Below the pieces are notes generated by a model, which saw only the letters and a program-made list of their open reading frames with translations, was not told the origin of the DNA and searched no databases. Both the position numbers and the translations under genes were made by a program. A stretch of DNA of 64,000 nucleotides from an uncultured Rivibacter sp. (GTDB taxonomy: Bacteria > Pseudomonadota > Gammaproteobacteria > Burkholderiales > Burkholderiaceae): NCBI GenBank assembly GCA_946480925.1, contig CAMLLU010000023.1, positions 12,637-76,636 on the forward strand. The letters are read 5' to 3'. Below are positions 16,539-24,696 of the stretch, piece by piece (position 1 is the first letter of the stretch; every line of letters begins with the position of its first letter).

Positions 16539-16834
16539 TGCTGGCCGATCTCGATGCCGCGCTTCGGTTGCGTCATGCGGCTGAGCGCGTCGCCACTGGG
16601 CATGCCCTCTGTCACCTGCACGCGGCCCTGCGCGTCCTGGTAGACGATGCCCGGCGTGCCTTGCAGGCCGGAGTCCACCATGAGGCGCAGATTGTCTTTC
16701 AGCGCCGCGGCGACCGGTGCGGTGGCCGGCACGGGTTCGCCGGGCTGCGCGCGTGCACTCGGCACAGCCCATGGCATGGCCAGCATCGCGGCCAGCAACC
16801 AAGGTAGCGCAGCGGCCACCCGCACGGTGTTCAT
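16535..16834 (-). CDS. small exported protein resembling the C-terminus of a DsbC/DsbG-type isomerase
   Basis: A signal peptide (MNTVRVAAALPWLLAAMLAM, then PWAVPSARA) is followed by only about 65 residues. Of these, LMVDSGLQGTPGIVYQDAQG, then RVQVTEGMPSGDAL resembles the cis-Pro region and end of thioredoxin-fold disulfide isomerases (GTPGIVY). The CXXC active site is absent, so it cannot act as a normal isomerase. It sits between overlapping genes on both sides. It could be a remnant that kept a start, or a real short periplasmic protein. Confidence 0.5.
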   Translation of the reverse strand: MNTVRVAAALPWLLAAMLAMPWAVPSARAQPGEPVPATAPVAAALKDNLRLMVDSGLQGTPGIVYQDAQGRVQVTEGMPSGDALSRMTQPKRGIEIGQQ

Positions 16835-17145
16835 GGTTTGCGGGCCGGCCTGGTGCGGGCAACCAGCACGGCCGCGAGCGCCAGCAGCAACAGCCACTCG
16901 CCACCCAGCGCGCTGCCACCGCCGCCTGCATCAGGGGCCGGCGCAGGCGTTGGTGTCGGAGTTGGCGTGGGGGTCGGTGTCGGCGTAGGCAGGCCCAGCA
17001 ACACCGCGTACTGCCTGGTGGCAGCGTTGCTGATCGACACCGGTGTCGAGGCAGGCGCCGTGTAGGCCGCCGGGTCGGCGGCATAGGTGAGGGCCTGTGC
17101 GTCGTTCACGCCGGCCTCGAAGGCGCTGTGCCTGCTCACGCTGAC
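16831..17145 (-). pseudogene. C-terminal piece of a surface protein with membrane anchor
   Basis: The minus-strand frame carries a tail (ALTYAADPAAYTAPASTPVS), a PTPTPTPT repeat of about 20 residues, a Gly-rich GGGGSALGG and one hydrophobic segment ending in RTRPARKP. This is the plan of a C-terminal sorting or anchoring signal. No proper N-terminus or signal peptide is present: upstream the frame runs antisense into a sugar-transferase fragment. The gene therefore seems cut near 17145. The parent protein cannot be named. Confidence 0.5.
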
Positions 17146-17146
17146 G

Positions 17147-17716
17147 ATGAGCTTCCCCGGCACCAACCGCTTCAAGGACCGGCCGCTCACCGCCGCGGTG
17201 GGCATCGCCACCACCTGGGCTTCGCTGGTCGTCATCCTGCTGCTGTGCGGCTACGCCACGCGCAGCCTGCACTACTTCGAGTGGGACGTGATGCTCACCT
17301 GGGTGGTCGCCACGGCGGTGGTGCAGTGGCTGGCGGTGATGGTGGGCCGCGACGTGGTGCGAGCCCGCGCACGGGCCACCGTCATGCGGCGCAAGGCGGT
17401 GGTCGTGGGGGCGGGTGAGCTGGGCATCAAGGCGGCCAACGCATTGCGCGCCGGCATGGAGTCGCCGGTCGACGTGGTGGGCTTCTTCGACGACCGCGAA
17501 GATGCATGCGCGCACCCTGAAGCCACCAGCCGGCGCATCGGCCGCCTGGCCGACGTGGCGCGCTACGTCGAAGAGCAGGGCGTGCGCGAGGTCTACATCA
17601 CGCTGCCGCTGGGCCCGCAGCCGGGCATCGTGGCGCTGCTCGAATCGCTGCAGGGCACCACCGCATCGCTGTTCTTCGTGCCCGACGTGTTCGGCATCAG
17701 CATCATCCAGGGCCGA
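17147..17716 (+). pseudogene. internal fragment of undecaprenyl-phosphate sugar transferase (WcaJ/EpsL type)
   Basis: About 190 codons match the middle of exopolysaccharide-initiating sugar transferases: the end of a membrane segment (MSFPGTNRFKDRPLTAAVGI), two more hydrophobic helices, a Rossmann-like domain (RRKAVVVGAGELGIKAANAL) and LFFVPDVFGISIIQGR. Similarity then stops abruptly, and the whole C-terminal catalytic domain is missing. The first membrane segments are missing too. The frame continues by chance into the next gene, which makes one long misleading open frame. Confidence 0.7.
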
Positions 17717-17797
17717 CAGCCGCGCGTATTGACGAGCCGCGCCGGTGGGGCCACGCTGGCGAGACAATCCCGGCGCAAACATTCGTCGGAGCCCGCC

Positions 17798-18217
17798 ATG
17801 CCGCTGTCGATGCGCATCGTCTTCGTGCTTCTCGGCCTGGGTGCGGTCGCGGTGTCGCTCTGGTTGCGGCAGATGCACCTTCGCGCACAGGCATGGCACC
17901 GCGTGACCGCGCGGATCGTGCGCTCCGAGCGCGTGGCCGACGCGCAGGACGCCGACAGCTCGGTCGTGATCACCTATCAGTTCAAGGTGGGCGAGCGCGA
18001 GTTCACGTCGAGCCGGATCTCGTTTTCGCTCATGCCCAACGGAGCTAAGTCGCAGCAGCGGCTGGTGGCGCGGTTTGCGCCGGGCAGCGTCGTCGACGCC
18101 TACTACGACCCGAGCGACCCGCGCCGCTGCGTGCTCATCCGCGAGGCGACGGTTCCGTGGCTGTGGGGCCCGGCGGTGGGCGTGGTGTTCATCGCCCTTG
18201 CCGTGCTCGCGCCGTGA
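17798..18217 (+). CDS. DUF3592-type membrane protein
   Basis: The 139-residue protein has a membrane helix at each end (MRIVFVLLGLGAVAVSLWLR and LWGPAVGVVFIALAVLAP). Between them is a beta domain typical of DUF3592 (ITYQFKVGEREFTSSRISFS, VDAYYDPSDPRRCVLI). The ATG at 17798 follows a GGAG and marks the true N-terminus, although the frame is open into the upstream sugar-transferase fragment. The function of the family is unknown. Confidence 0.75.
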   Translation: MPLSMRIVFVLLGLGAVAVSLWLRQMHLRAQAWHRVTARIVRSERVADAQDADSSVVITYQFKVGEREFTSSRISFSLMPNGAKSQQRLVARFAPGSVVDAYYDPSDPRRCVLIREATVPWLWGPAVGVVFIALAVLAP

Positions 18218-18224
18218 GGCGAGG

Positions 18225-18437
18225 TCAGATCCGCACGTCTTCCACGGCCTGAGGCCGCGCGGCGGGCGCCGAAGGCACGGCAGCCGGGCGCTGCAGCGCC
18301 AGCAGCTGGCGCGATGCCCCCAGGACGAAAAGGCTGTTCGTCACCAGGGAGCGGCGCCACAGCCGGCGCGGCTCGCTGATCACGCGATAGAGCCATTCGA
18401 GCCCATTGCGCTGCATCCACGGCGGCGCACGTCGCAC
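18225..18437 (-). pseudogene. C-terminal fragment of WecG/TagA/CpsF-type glycosyltransferase
   Basis: The 70-codon minus-strand frame contains the conserved family end (RAPPWMQRNGLEWLYRVISE, then PRRLWRRSLVTNSLFVL). The full enzyme, about 250 residues, transfers N-acetylmannosamine-type sugars in surface polysaccharide synthesis; here the catalytic part is missing. Together with the WcaJ-type fragment it indicates a lost exopolysaccharide locus. Confidence 0.65.
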
Positions 18438-18604
18438 GGGGAGGGGGGCATGGGCATGAAGCGTTCCTGCCCCGGCGTCATCCGCTCGGCGTTCGGTAAA
18501 CGATAGGCCTCACCGACTGTCGCCTTCTGCTCCCTTCTTCCTAGGGATGCCGCATGCGTGAGCAAAGGCCTACCGTCAGAGGGCGCTCCCCCCCATTCAC
18601 TGCA

Positions 18605-19489
18605 ATGCCGAAAGCTCGACCGAAGCCGGACAGCCGCACGCTGGTGGACCGGTTGCTCGACCGCATCAAGAACAACCGCGTCGCGGCTGCCGCCATCCTG
18701 GTGGCCCTCGGCCTCGGGGCGTTGGCGAACCTCACGGACTCGACCAGAAAGCTGTCCGACGTGCTGTCGTCCTTTTCCAGCGCCAGCCTGGCCGGCGAAT
18801 GGAAGTCGGACGCCGTGGCGTTCTATCCGGTGGGTCCTGAGTTCATGCGCCTGCACTTGCAGGAGGCCGCGGCCGGCCAGGTGGTGGGCACCATCCGGTT
18901 CAACGGGGCCGGGCACGTGGGCGCCAGGCGGTTCGAGCTGTTCGACGGGAAGCGCGAAGGCAGGAAGCTCAGCTTCTCGTTCGACAGCGGCGCGCGCTTG
19001 TACGCCGGTGGAAGCGGGTCGGTCCCCGTGCGTGAAACGGTGGTGGGCGAGCTCGCGGGCGACGAGCTTCGGCTTGTCTATCAAAGAGAGGGGCATGGCG
19101 GCGTGCCCCTCACGGCACGCCGCATCGAGCAGGCGGTCCAGCTCGCCGAAGGGCGCCTGGCCATCACCTACAAGGGCAAGGAATATGCCGACCATCGCGC
19201 CGCCTGCATGCAGCTCCTGAGCGAGCTCGACCCTCTGCAGACGTACAGGCAGTCGGCCCTGTCCGACGACAACGGCGACGTGCACTGCAGCGGCAAGCAG
19301 GCCGACGGCCGCGACGGGTTCGACATGTACCGCAACGCTGTGCAGCAGGAGTTGATCTGCCCGCAGAACTCGAGAAGGGTGCCCGTGGACGGCATGTCGT
19401 TCAAGTCGCTGAAGCGGTGCGAGTGCGATGGCCGCCTGATGGCCGCGGGGACGCAGTGCGTCAGCGCCTCACAGCCCGGCACGCGATAG
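18605..19489 (+). CDS. unknown protein with one N-terminal membrane helix
   Basis: The 294-residue protein has a basic start (MPKARPKPDSRTLVDRLLDR), one hydrophobic helix (VAAAAILVALGLGALANLT) and a large, probably periplasmic domain with beta-rich sequence (LAGEWKSDAVAFYPVGPEFM, VVGTIRFNGAGH) and seven cysteines in the last third. I do not recognise the family. The ATG at 18605 is preferred over 18554 because it directly precedes the basic, membrane-directing N-terminus. It stands alone between the fragment region and the ars operon. Confidence 0.6.
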   Translation: MPKARPKPDSRTLVDRLLDRIKNNRVAAAAILVALGLGALANLTDSTRKLSDVLSSFSSASLAGEWKSDAVAFYPVGPEFMRLHLQEAAAGQVVGTIRFNGAGHVGARRFELFDGKREGRKLSFSFDSGARLYAGGSGSVPVRETVVGELAGDELRLVYQREGHGGVPLTARRIEQAVQLAEGRLAITYKGKEYADHRAACMQLLSELDPLQTYRQSALSDDNGDVHCSGKQADGRDGFDMYRNAVQQELICPQNSRRVPVDGMSFKSLKRCECDGRLMAAGTQCVSASQPGTR

Positions 19490-19622
19490 CGGCGCGAGGC
19501 CCATGTAGCGGTCGGCCAAGCAAAACCTGGCAATGTGCCGGCCGCGGCCACCGCAATCCAGGCGCTTGCCGGTGTAGGGCGAGCCCCAACTGCATAGGGT
19601 TTCGGAGGGGTTGTTCGATTCA

Positions 19623-19646
19623 ATATTTTCACTATGATGGAAATAT
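19623..19646. promoter_or_regulatory. candidate ArsR operator
   Basis: Half-sites ATATTTTC (19623-19630) and GGAAATAT (19639-19646) form an inverted repeat with one mismatch and an 8-base centre. It overlaps the arsR start codon in an AT-rich patch, as expected for autorepression. Confidence 0.5.
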
Positions 19647-19971
19647 GGAAGAGAAAGACGTCATTCGCTCCCTTGCCGCTCTGGCTCACGGCCACCGCCT
19701 GCAGATCTTTCGCGCCCTGGTCGTTGCCGGCAGTCGGGGCATGACGCCTGGTGTGATGGCCGAAGGCGCCGGCATCCCGCCTGCAACGCTGTCCTTCCAT
19801 CTCAAGGAACTGATGAACGCCGGCCTGGTGACGCAGGAGCGCCTGGGCCGCAACCTCGTCTACCGGGCGTCGTTCGAACACATGAACGGGCTGCTGGGCT
19901 ACCTGACCGAGAACTGCTGCGAAGGCGAGGCTTGTCTTGCCGAAACCGCCGCATCGTCTTGCGGCTGCTGA
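19645..19971 (+). CDS. arsR: ArsR-family arsenic-responsive repressor
   Basis: The 108-residue protein has an ArsR winged helix (SLAALAHGHRLQIFRALVVA, GIPPATLSFHLKELMNAGLV, then TQERLGRNLVYR). The classical ELCVC metal site in the recognition helix is absent. A C-terminal cluster (NCCEGEACLAETAASSCGC) supplies five cysteines, an alternative As(III) site seen in other ArsR types. It is the first gene of the arsenic operon and probably autoregulated. Confidence 0.85.
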   Translation: MEEKDVIRSLAALAHGHRLQIFRALVVAGSRGMTPGVMAEGAGIPPATLSFHLKELMNAGLVTQERLGRNLVYRASFEHMNGLLGYLTENCCEGEACLAETAASSCGC

Positions 19972-19985
19972 CAAAGGAAACCACG

Positions 19986-20459
19986 ATGAAGCGCTTCCAC
20001 GTCCATGTCCACGTCGAGGACCTCGCCAAGAGCGTCACCTTCTATTCCAAGTTGTTCGCGGCCGAACCCACGCGCCTGGAGACCGACTACGCCAAGTGGA
20101 TGCTCGATGACCCGTACATCAACTTCGCCATCTCCACGCGCGGCGGCAAGCCCGGCGTCGATCACCTGGGCTTCCAGACCGACGATGCCGAGGAACTGGC
20201 CGAGTTGAAGGCCCGCGCGCAGTCGGCCGACATGGCGCTGTTCGACGAAGGCGCGACCAGCTGCTGCTACGCCCGGGGCGAGAAGCACTGGGTCACGGAC
20301 CCGCAGGGCATCGCCTGGGAGCACTTCCGCACGTTGGCCGACATTCCCGTCTTCAGCGAGAAGACCGCTGATGCGGCGCAGGCCTCGGCCTGCTGCGCTC
20401 CCACCACCCGGGGCAAGCCCATCGGCATTGCCGTGAAGCCGGCGTCCTCCTGCTGCTGA
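19986..20459 (+). CDS. arsI: ArsI/CadI-family VOC metalloenzyme (organoarsenical lyase candidate)
   Basis: The 157-residue protein is a vicinal-oxygen-chelate fold protein: MKRFHVHVHVEDLAKSVTFY at the start, VDHLGFQTDD, and the Cys pair in TSCCYARGEKHWVTDPQGIA, then WEHF. ArsI enzymes cleave the C-As bond of trivalent methyl- and aromatic arsenicals and bind As(III) through such a Cys pair. The C-terminal extension has further CC motifs. The name is shared with cadmium-induced CadI relatives, so arsenic activity rests on its place in the ars operon. Confidence 0.75.
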   Translation: MKRFHVHVHVEDLAKSVTFYSKLFAAEPTRLETDYAKWMLDDPYINFAISTRGGKPGVDHLGFQTDDAEELAELKARAQSADMALFDEGATSCCYARGEKHWVTDPQGIAWEHFRTLADIPVFSEKTADAAQASACCAPTTRGKPIGIAVKPASSCC

Positions 20460-20521
20460 GCGAAAAGGCAAGAACCAGGCTCGTGCCTGTGGCACCAGTG
20501 TTCCACCCATAGGAGTCCACC

Positions 20522-21016
20522 GTGAACGAAACGGCCTACAACGTTCTCTTCATCTGCACCGGCAATTCGGCGAGGTCCATCATGGCCGAGGGATTGCTCA
20601 ATGCCATGGGCTCCGAGCGCTTCAAGGCGTACTCCGCAGGAAGCCAGCCCAAGGGTGAAGTCAATCCGCTGGCCTTGTCGACACTGCAACGCCTGGGAGT
20701 CCCCGGCGATGGCTATCGCAGCAAGAGCTGGGACGAGTTCGCGACCTCGGATGCGCCGCAGATGGACTTCGTGTTCACCGTGTGTGACACCGCGGCAGGC
20801 GAGGTCTGCCCCGTGTGGCCCGGGCAGCCCATGACCGCGCACTGGGGCTTGCCCGATCCGGCGGCCGTGGAGGGGGCAGACGAGGTGAAGCAGCGCGCCT
20901 TCATGGAGACGGCGGTCGCGCTGAAGCGCCGCATCGAGCTGATGCTCGCGCTGCCGATGTCGAGCCTCGATCACCTGGCGATCCACCGGGAGGTCCAGGC
21001 GATCGGCCGGACGTGA
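20522..21016 (+). CDS. arsC: arsenate reductase 1 (low-molecular-weight phosphatase type)
   Basis: The 164-residue protein has the P-loop CTGNSARS near residue 12 and the redox pair VCDTAAGEVCP (two Cys with seven residues between). These give the three-cysteine relay of thioredoxin-coupled arsenate reductases. It converts arsenate to arsenite in the cytoplasm. It is the most divergent of three tandem copies here and follows arsI by 62 bp. Confidence 0.85.
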   Translation: MNETAYNVLFICTGNSARSIMAEGLLNAMGSERFKAYSAGSQPKGEVNPLALSTLQRLGVPGDGYRSKSWDEFATSDAPQMDFVFTVCDTAAGEVCPVWPGQPMTAHWGLPDPAAVEGADEVKQRAFMETAVALKRRIELMLALPMSSLDHLAIHREVQAIGRT

Positions 21017-21021
21017 CCTCC

Positions 21022-21510
21022 GTGACGACCAACGTCCTGATCCTGTGCACCCACAACGCAGCGCGCAGCATCCTTGCCGAGGCCATGCTGAACCACTGGG
21101 CGCGGCGGCTCCACAAGGACGTGTGCGCATACAGCGCGGGCAGCCGACCGCGTGGATCTGTCGACGCCGATGCCCTGGCGGTACTGCGTGCGGCCGATGT
21201 GGAAACCACGGGCCTGCACCCGAAGAACTGGTACGAGTTGGTCGGGGCGGGCGTGCCTTCGATGCGGATCGTGATCACCGCTTGTGACAGCGCCGCGATG
21301 GAGGTCTGCCCGACCCAGCCCCTGAGTCCGGTGCGCGTGCACTGGGGGTATCCGGATCCTTCGAAGATCGTCGTACCCGACCGGGCTGCCGCGTTCGAGG
21401 CGACGCGCCAGTCGTTGTCGGACCGCATGCTGACGTTGCTGGAGCTGCCCCTGCAGCGCATGAGCGACGCGGACCTCGAGGACGCCCTCACGTACATCGG
21501 CAAGAGCTGA
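21022..21510 (+). CDS. arsC: arsenate reductase 2
   Basis: The 162-residue protein has the P-loop CTHNAARSILAEAMLNHWA and the redox pair ACDSAAMEVCP. The P-loop has Ala where the other copies have Ser (HNAARS versus HNSARS). The GTG at 21022 is preferred over a GTG at 21013, which would overlap the preceding stop, because it gives the same N-terminus as copy 3 (TTNVLILCTHN). It is clearly closer to copy 3 than to copy 1, which points to a tandem duplication. Confidence 0.8.
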   Translation: MTTNVLILCTHNAARSILAEAMLNHWARRLHKDVCAYSAGSRPRGSVDADALAVLRAADVETTGLHPKNWYELVGAGVPSMRIVITACDSAAMEVCPTQPLSPVRVHWGYPDPSKIVVPDRAAAFEATRQSLSDRMLTLLELPLQRMSDADLEDALTYIGKS

Positions 21511-21547
21511 AGCGAACCATCGCAACCCTTCGGGAGATTTCTGCACC

Positions 21548-22054
21548 ATGACCACCAACGTCCTCATCCTCTGTACCCACAACTCCGCCCGCAGCGTGCT
21601 GGCCGAAGGCATGCTCAACCACTGGGCGGCAAAGCTCGGCAAGGACGTGAAGGCCTTCAGTGCCGGCAGCGCGCCCAAAGGCCGCATCAATCCGTTCGCG
21701 CTCGAAGTGCTGCACGGCGTAGGGGTGGACACGGCCGGCTACAGCAGCAAGAGCTGGGACGAGTTCAGCGCTGAGGGGGCACCGCCGCTGTCGATCGTGA
21801 TCACCGTCTGCGACAGCGCAGCCGCTGAGACCTGCCCGGTGTTCTTCGGCGGCACGGGCGGGCAGCCGGCCAAGGTGCACTGGGGCTACCCCGATCCGTC
21901 GAATGCAGAAGGCGGCGACGAGGGCAAGCGCCGCGCGTTCGAGCTGACCCGTCAGGCCCTGGGCTACCGCATGCTGCAGCTGCTGCAACTGCCGCTGGGC
22001 ACCATGGGCAAGGCCGAGCTGCAGCAGGCCCTGGCCGACATCTCCAAGAGCTGA
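21548..22054 (+). CDS. arsC: arsenate reductase 3
   Basis: The 168-residue protein has a complete set of catalytic motifs: P-loop CTHNSARSVLAEGMLNHWA and redox pair VCDSAAAETCP, then HWGYPDPSNAEG. A good GGGAG ribosome binding site precedes the ATG. It ends 2 bp before the aquaporin gene, which suggests coupling of arsenate reduction with arsenite exit. Confidence 0.88.
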   Translation: MTTNVLILCTHNSARSVLAEGMLNHWAAKLGKDVKAFSAGSAPKGRINPFALEVLHGVGVDTAGYSSKSWDEFSAEGAPPLSIVITVCDSAAAETCPVFFGGTGGQPAKVHWGYPDPSNAEGGDEGKRRAFELTRQALGYRMLQLLQLPLGTMGKAELQQALADISKS

Positions 22055-22056
22055 CG

Positions 22057-22785
22057 ATGGACCTGCCTCGCAAGCTCGCCGGTGAAGCGCTGGGCACCGC
22101 GCTGCTGCTGGCCATCGTGATCGGCTCGGGCATCATGGCCGAGCGCCTGGCAGGCGGCAACGTCGCGGTGGCGCTGCTCGCCAACACGCTCGCCACCGTG
22201 GGCGGCCTGTACATCCTGATCGAGGTGTTCGGCCCCATCAGCGGCGCCCACTTCAACCCGGCCGTCAGCGCCGTGATGGCCTGGCGCGGCGAGCTGCCCA
22301 AGGTCGCGTTGCTGCCGTACGTCGTGGCACAGCTCATCGGCGCCATGGCGGGGGCCTGGCTCGCGCACGCGATGTTCGACCTGGCCATCCTGCAGTTCTC
22401 CGCCAAGGTCCGTACCGGCACCGGCCAGTGGATCGCCGAGGCCGTGGCCACCGCCGGCCTGCTGCTGGTGATCCTGCGGGCGCCCGCCGGCCGCGCCGCG
22501 GCGATGGTGGCTGCCTACATCGGCGCCGCCTACTGGTTCACCGCGTCCACCTCCTTCGCCAACCCGGCGGCAGCCTTCGGCCGCATGTTCAGCGACAGCT
22601 TCGCGGGCATCTCCCCCGCAAGTGCTCCGGGCTTCATGCTCGCTGAGCTGGTCGGCGCCGCGATCGGCCTGGCGATCCACAACGCGTTCGAACCCCGGCT
22701 GCACCCTGCCGGGCACCCCAACGTGATCGAGGCCTCCGGCAGTGCCGAAGGCGATGGCGAGACGACCCGAGCGGCACGTCCATGA
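22057..22785 (+). CDS. aquaporin-family channel of the ars operon (AqpS-like)
   Basis: The 242-residue protein has six membrane helices and both half-helix signatures, FNPAVS and ANPAAA. MIP channels placed in ars operons, such as AqpS of Sinorhizobium meliloti, let arsenite produced by ArsC leave the cell passively. No ArsB or Acr3 pump gene is present here, which fits that role. It is the last gene of the operon. Confidence 0.85.
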   Translation: MDLPRKLAGEALGTALLLAIVIGSGIMAERLAGGNVAVALLANTLATVGGLYILIEVFGPISGAHFNPAVSAVMAWRGELPKVALLPYVVAQLIGAMAGAWLAHAMFDLAILQFSAKVRTGTGQWIAEAVATAGLLLVILRAPAGRAAAMVAAYIGAAYWFTASTSFANPAAAFGRMFSDSFAGISPASAPGFMLAELVGAAIGLAIHNAFEPRLHPAGHPNVIEASGSAEGDGETTRAARP

Positions 22786-22846
22786 GACGCAGTCCCATGG
22801 GCACGCGGCCTGCGCGAGCCCTCGCGGCGACTTTGTTCAGCGTGGC

Positions 22847-23293
22847 TCAGCCCTCATCAGGGATCGTCGGTTCCACCAGTTGCGCCAGCAGTGTGAGCGA
22901 TTCCTGCCAGCCGAGGTAGCAGGCCTCTGCCGGAATCATGTCGGGAATGCCTTCGTGGAGGATGTGAAGCTCCGTGCCGCAGGACACGGCCTTCAGCGAA
23001 ATGGTCTTGGTCATCTCGCCCGGCAGGTTCGGGTCGTCGAAGACGTCGATCTGCCGGATCAGCTCGTTCGGCTTGAGCTCGAGGTAGCGCCCGCCGAACG
23101 AATGGCTCTTGCCGCTCGAGAAATTGGTGAACGACATCTTGTAGCCGCCGCCCACCTTGGCGTCCATCTCATGCACCTGGGCGGTAAAGCCATGCGGCGG
23201 CAGCCACTTGGCCAGGGCCTGCGCGTCGAGAAAGGCGCGATACACCCGCTCCGGCGGGCAACGAAGAACGCGATGCAACTGGACAGTGCCCAT
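22847..23293 (-). CDS. SRPBCC/AHSA1-domain protein
   Basis: The 148-residue protein has the START-like AHSA1 pattern: RVLRCPPERVYRAFLDAQAL, AKWLPPHGF, GGRYLELKPNELIRQIDVFD and a C-terminal helix CYLGWQESLTLLAQLVEP. These small domains bind hydrophobic ligands or act in stress responses; the ligand is unknown. It is convergent with the ars operon. Confidence 0.8.
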   Translation of the reverse strand: MGTVQLHRVLRCPPERVYRAFLDAQALAKWLPPHGFTAQVHEMDAKVGGGYKMSFTNFSSGKSHSFGGRYLELKPNELIRQIDVFDDPNLPGEMTKTISLKAVSCGTELHILHEGIPDMIPAEACYLGWQESLTLLAQLVEPTIPDEG

Positions 23294-23482
23294 GTGTAAC
23301 TCCGTGGTTTGTTGACAGAGGATGGTCCTCTGAAGCTACGACGAATGGCGGGGAGAGGAATCGACAAATGAACGCGCGCGGGCGGGGGCAATATGGGCTC
23401 GAGTCTGTTTTGTGAACTTGCCGTCTTGCCAGCGAAAGCCCGTTCGACGTTACTCGCGACACCGTGCAAGCGGCCAATCGGA

Positions 23483-23893
23483 TCAGCTACCAAGCATGAT
23501 CTCGTAGACCGGAGGCTGTCCAGCCGTAGCTGCGGATACGAGTTCGAGCCCTTCGAAGAAGTGGTGATCGTCCTCTCCGACAGTGGCTTGGCACGCTACG
23601 TGAAGCTCCCAGAGCAATGCGGCTCCAGTGAGTGGCTCGGACAATGAGGCGACGACGAGAACCTCGTTGGTCCTGTCTTGCCATTCACCGCTCTCGGCAC
23701 GGTAGCCATAGGAATAGAGAATGCGGACGTCTGAAAACGGTAGCGGCCGACGCAACTGCGCGGAAGGATCCTGTGTTTCGACATCAGCGGCATAGTCTCG
23801 CGCTGCCTCGATGAATGCGTCAGGCGAGGCAGGCACAGGCTCGGCGAACGACCAATAGACATCCTCGAGCAATCGCGGGGGGAGCTTCGACAT
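23483..23893 (-). CDS. unknown small acidic protein
   Basis: The 136-residue soluble protein begins MSKLPPRLLEDVYWSFAEPV and is rich in acidic and aromatic residues (DVRILYSYGYRAESGEW, GALLWELHVACQATVGEDDH). No family is recognised. The ATG at 23893 is favoured by a preceding GGGGAAA. Together with the next two genes its DNA is visibly less GC-rich than the surroundings, which may mean transfer. Confidence 0.55.
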   Translation of the reverse strand: MSKLPPRLLEDVYWSFAEPVPASPDAFIEAARDYAADVETQDPSAQLRRPLPFSDVRILYSYGYRAESGEWQDRTNEVLVVASLSEPLTGAALLWELHVACQATVGEDDHHFFEGLELVSAATAGQPPVYEIMLGS

Positions 23894-23918
23894 CGGTTTC
23901 CCCTTGACGCCAGCAGGA

Positions 23919-24191
23919 TCAGTGAGACCTTCCAAGGAGCGCCAACAGCACGACTACGAAAAGAACATGGAAGGTCAAACCGACGAAGAGGAGCCCAGTG
24001 CGCGTGAGAACGCGCTGACCATCCCGCTTGAAGCTCAGTGAGCCGGCTGCACCATAGATGCGCCCCTCGTTTGCTGAAGCATGTTCACCGCGCCAGGCAC
24101 CGAAGGTAGCGAGCTTGACCACGACTCTTCCCGTGCCGACGATCACGTACTCCACCATGAGCCGTACGACGATATCGAGGATTGCCTCCAT
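23919..24191 (-). CDS. unknown small membrane protein
   Basis: The 90-residue protein has one hydrophobic segment near the N-terminus (ILDIVVRLMVEYVIVGTGRV) and a strong C-terminal one (TGLLFVGLTFHVLFVVVLLA, then LLG). No family is recognised. It is in the same direction as its neighbours with short gaps, so it may form one transcript with them. Confidence 0.5.
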   Translation of the reverse strand: MEAILDIVVRLMVEYVIVGTGRVVVKLATFGAWRGEHASANEGRIYGAAGSLSFKRDGQRVLTRTGLLFVGLTFHVLFVVVLLALLGRSH

Positions 24192-24210
24192 GGGCGGCTA
24201 AGGCTTAGGC

Positions 24211-24696
24211 TTACGCGAACAAGGCTGTGTACTCGGCGATTCGGTGAACATCGATTTCGGAGCGTTGCTCGATGTAGATTGGGTGACTGCTCGGTTGCAG
24301 AAGGACGTCGGGTCGAAACGACGGCCCCACCAGGCGGAGCTCTGCTGCGTGCCCTAGAGCTCCCGGTGTAATTGGGATGTCGTTGGCTACGACCGCGGGA
24401 ATTGGCGGCTCGGAACGTTGCTCCTCAGAATCCCACAACTCGTAGACGCGCTCGAAGTCAGACTGGGCTACCTCGACCCACAGCCCGATGCGGTATGGAT
24501 CTGCGCGTGATTTCACCGGTAGCGGGAGAACTGCCCGAATGAAGAACCGTTCTCCGCGAATGATGCACAAGTCACTGCTCTCCTGAAGGTGCTCCCTGCG
24601 TTCCCCGGGGGACATGCGTGCTGCGTCAGCAGGACGCTTGAATGTAAGTTCCATTTCTTCCAGCGGATGGTCTTGGCCACACTTCGCACAGAGCAT
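24211..24696 (-). CDS. DUF2199-domain protein
   Basis: The 161-residue protein starts with a zinc-ribbon-like LCAKCGQDHPLEEMELTFKR, followed by DLCIIRGERFFIRAVLPLPV and GLWVEVAQSDFERVYELWD. This is the layout of DUF2199 proteins, whose role is unknown. The two Cys and the His near the start may bind a metal. Confidence 0.7.
   Translation of the reverse strand: MLCAKCGQDHPLEEMELTFKRPADAARMSPGERREHLQESSDLCIIRGERFFIRAVLPLPVKSRADPYRIGLWVEVAQSDFERVYELWDSEEQRSEPPIPAVVANDIPITPGALGHAAELRLVGPSFRPDVLLQPSSHPIYIEQRSEIDVHRIAEYTALFA

Noticed and set aside
16940..16985. PTPTPT-coding tandem repeat as a mobile or CRISPR-like repeat
   Set aside because: It is a simple hexanucleotide-type repeat encoding a Pro-Thr linker in a surface-protein fragment.
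17087..18217. A 376-residue fusion of sugar transferase and DUF3592
   Set aside because: The transferase part lacks both ends of the family, and the DUF3592 part has its own ribosome binding site and membrane N-terminus. The joined frame is accidental.
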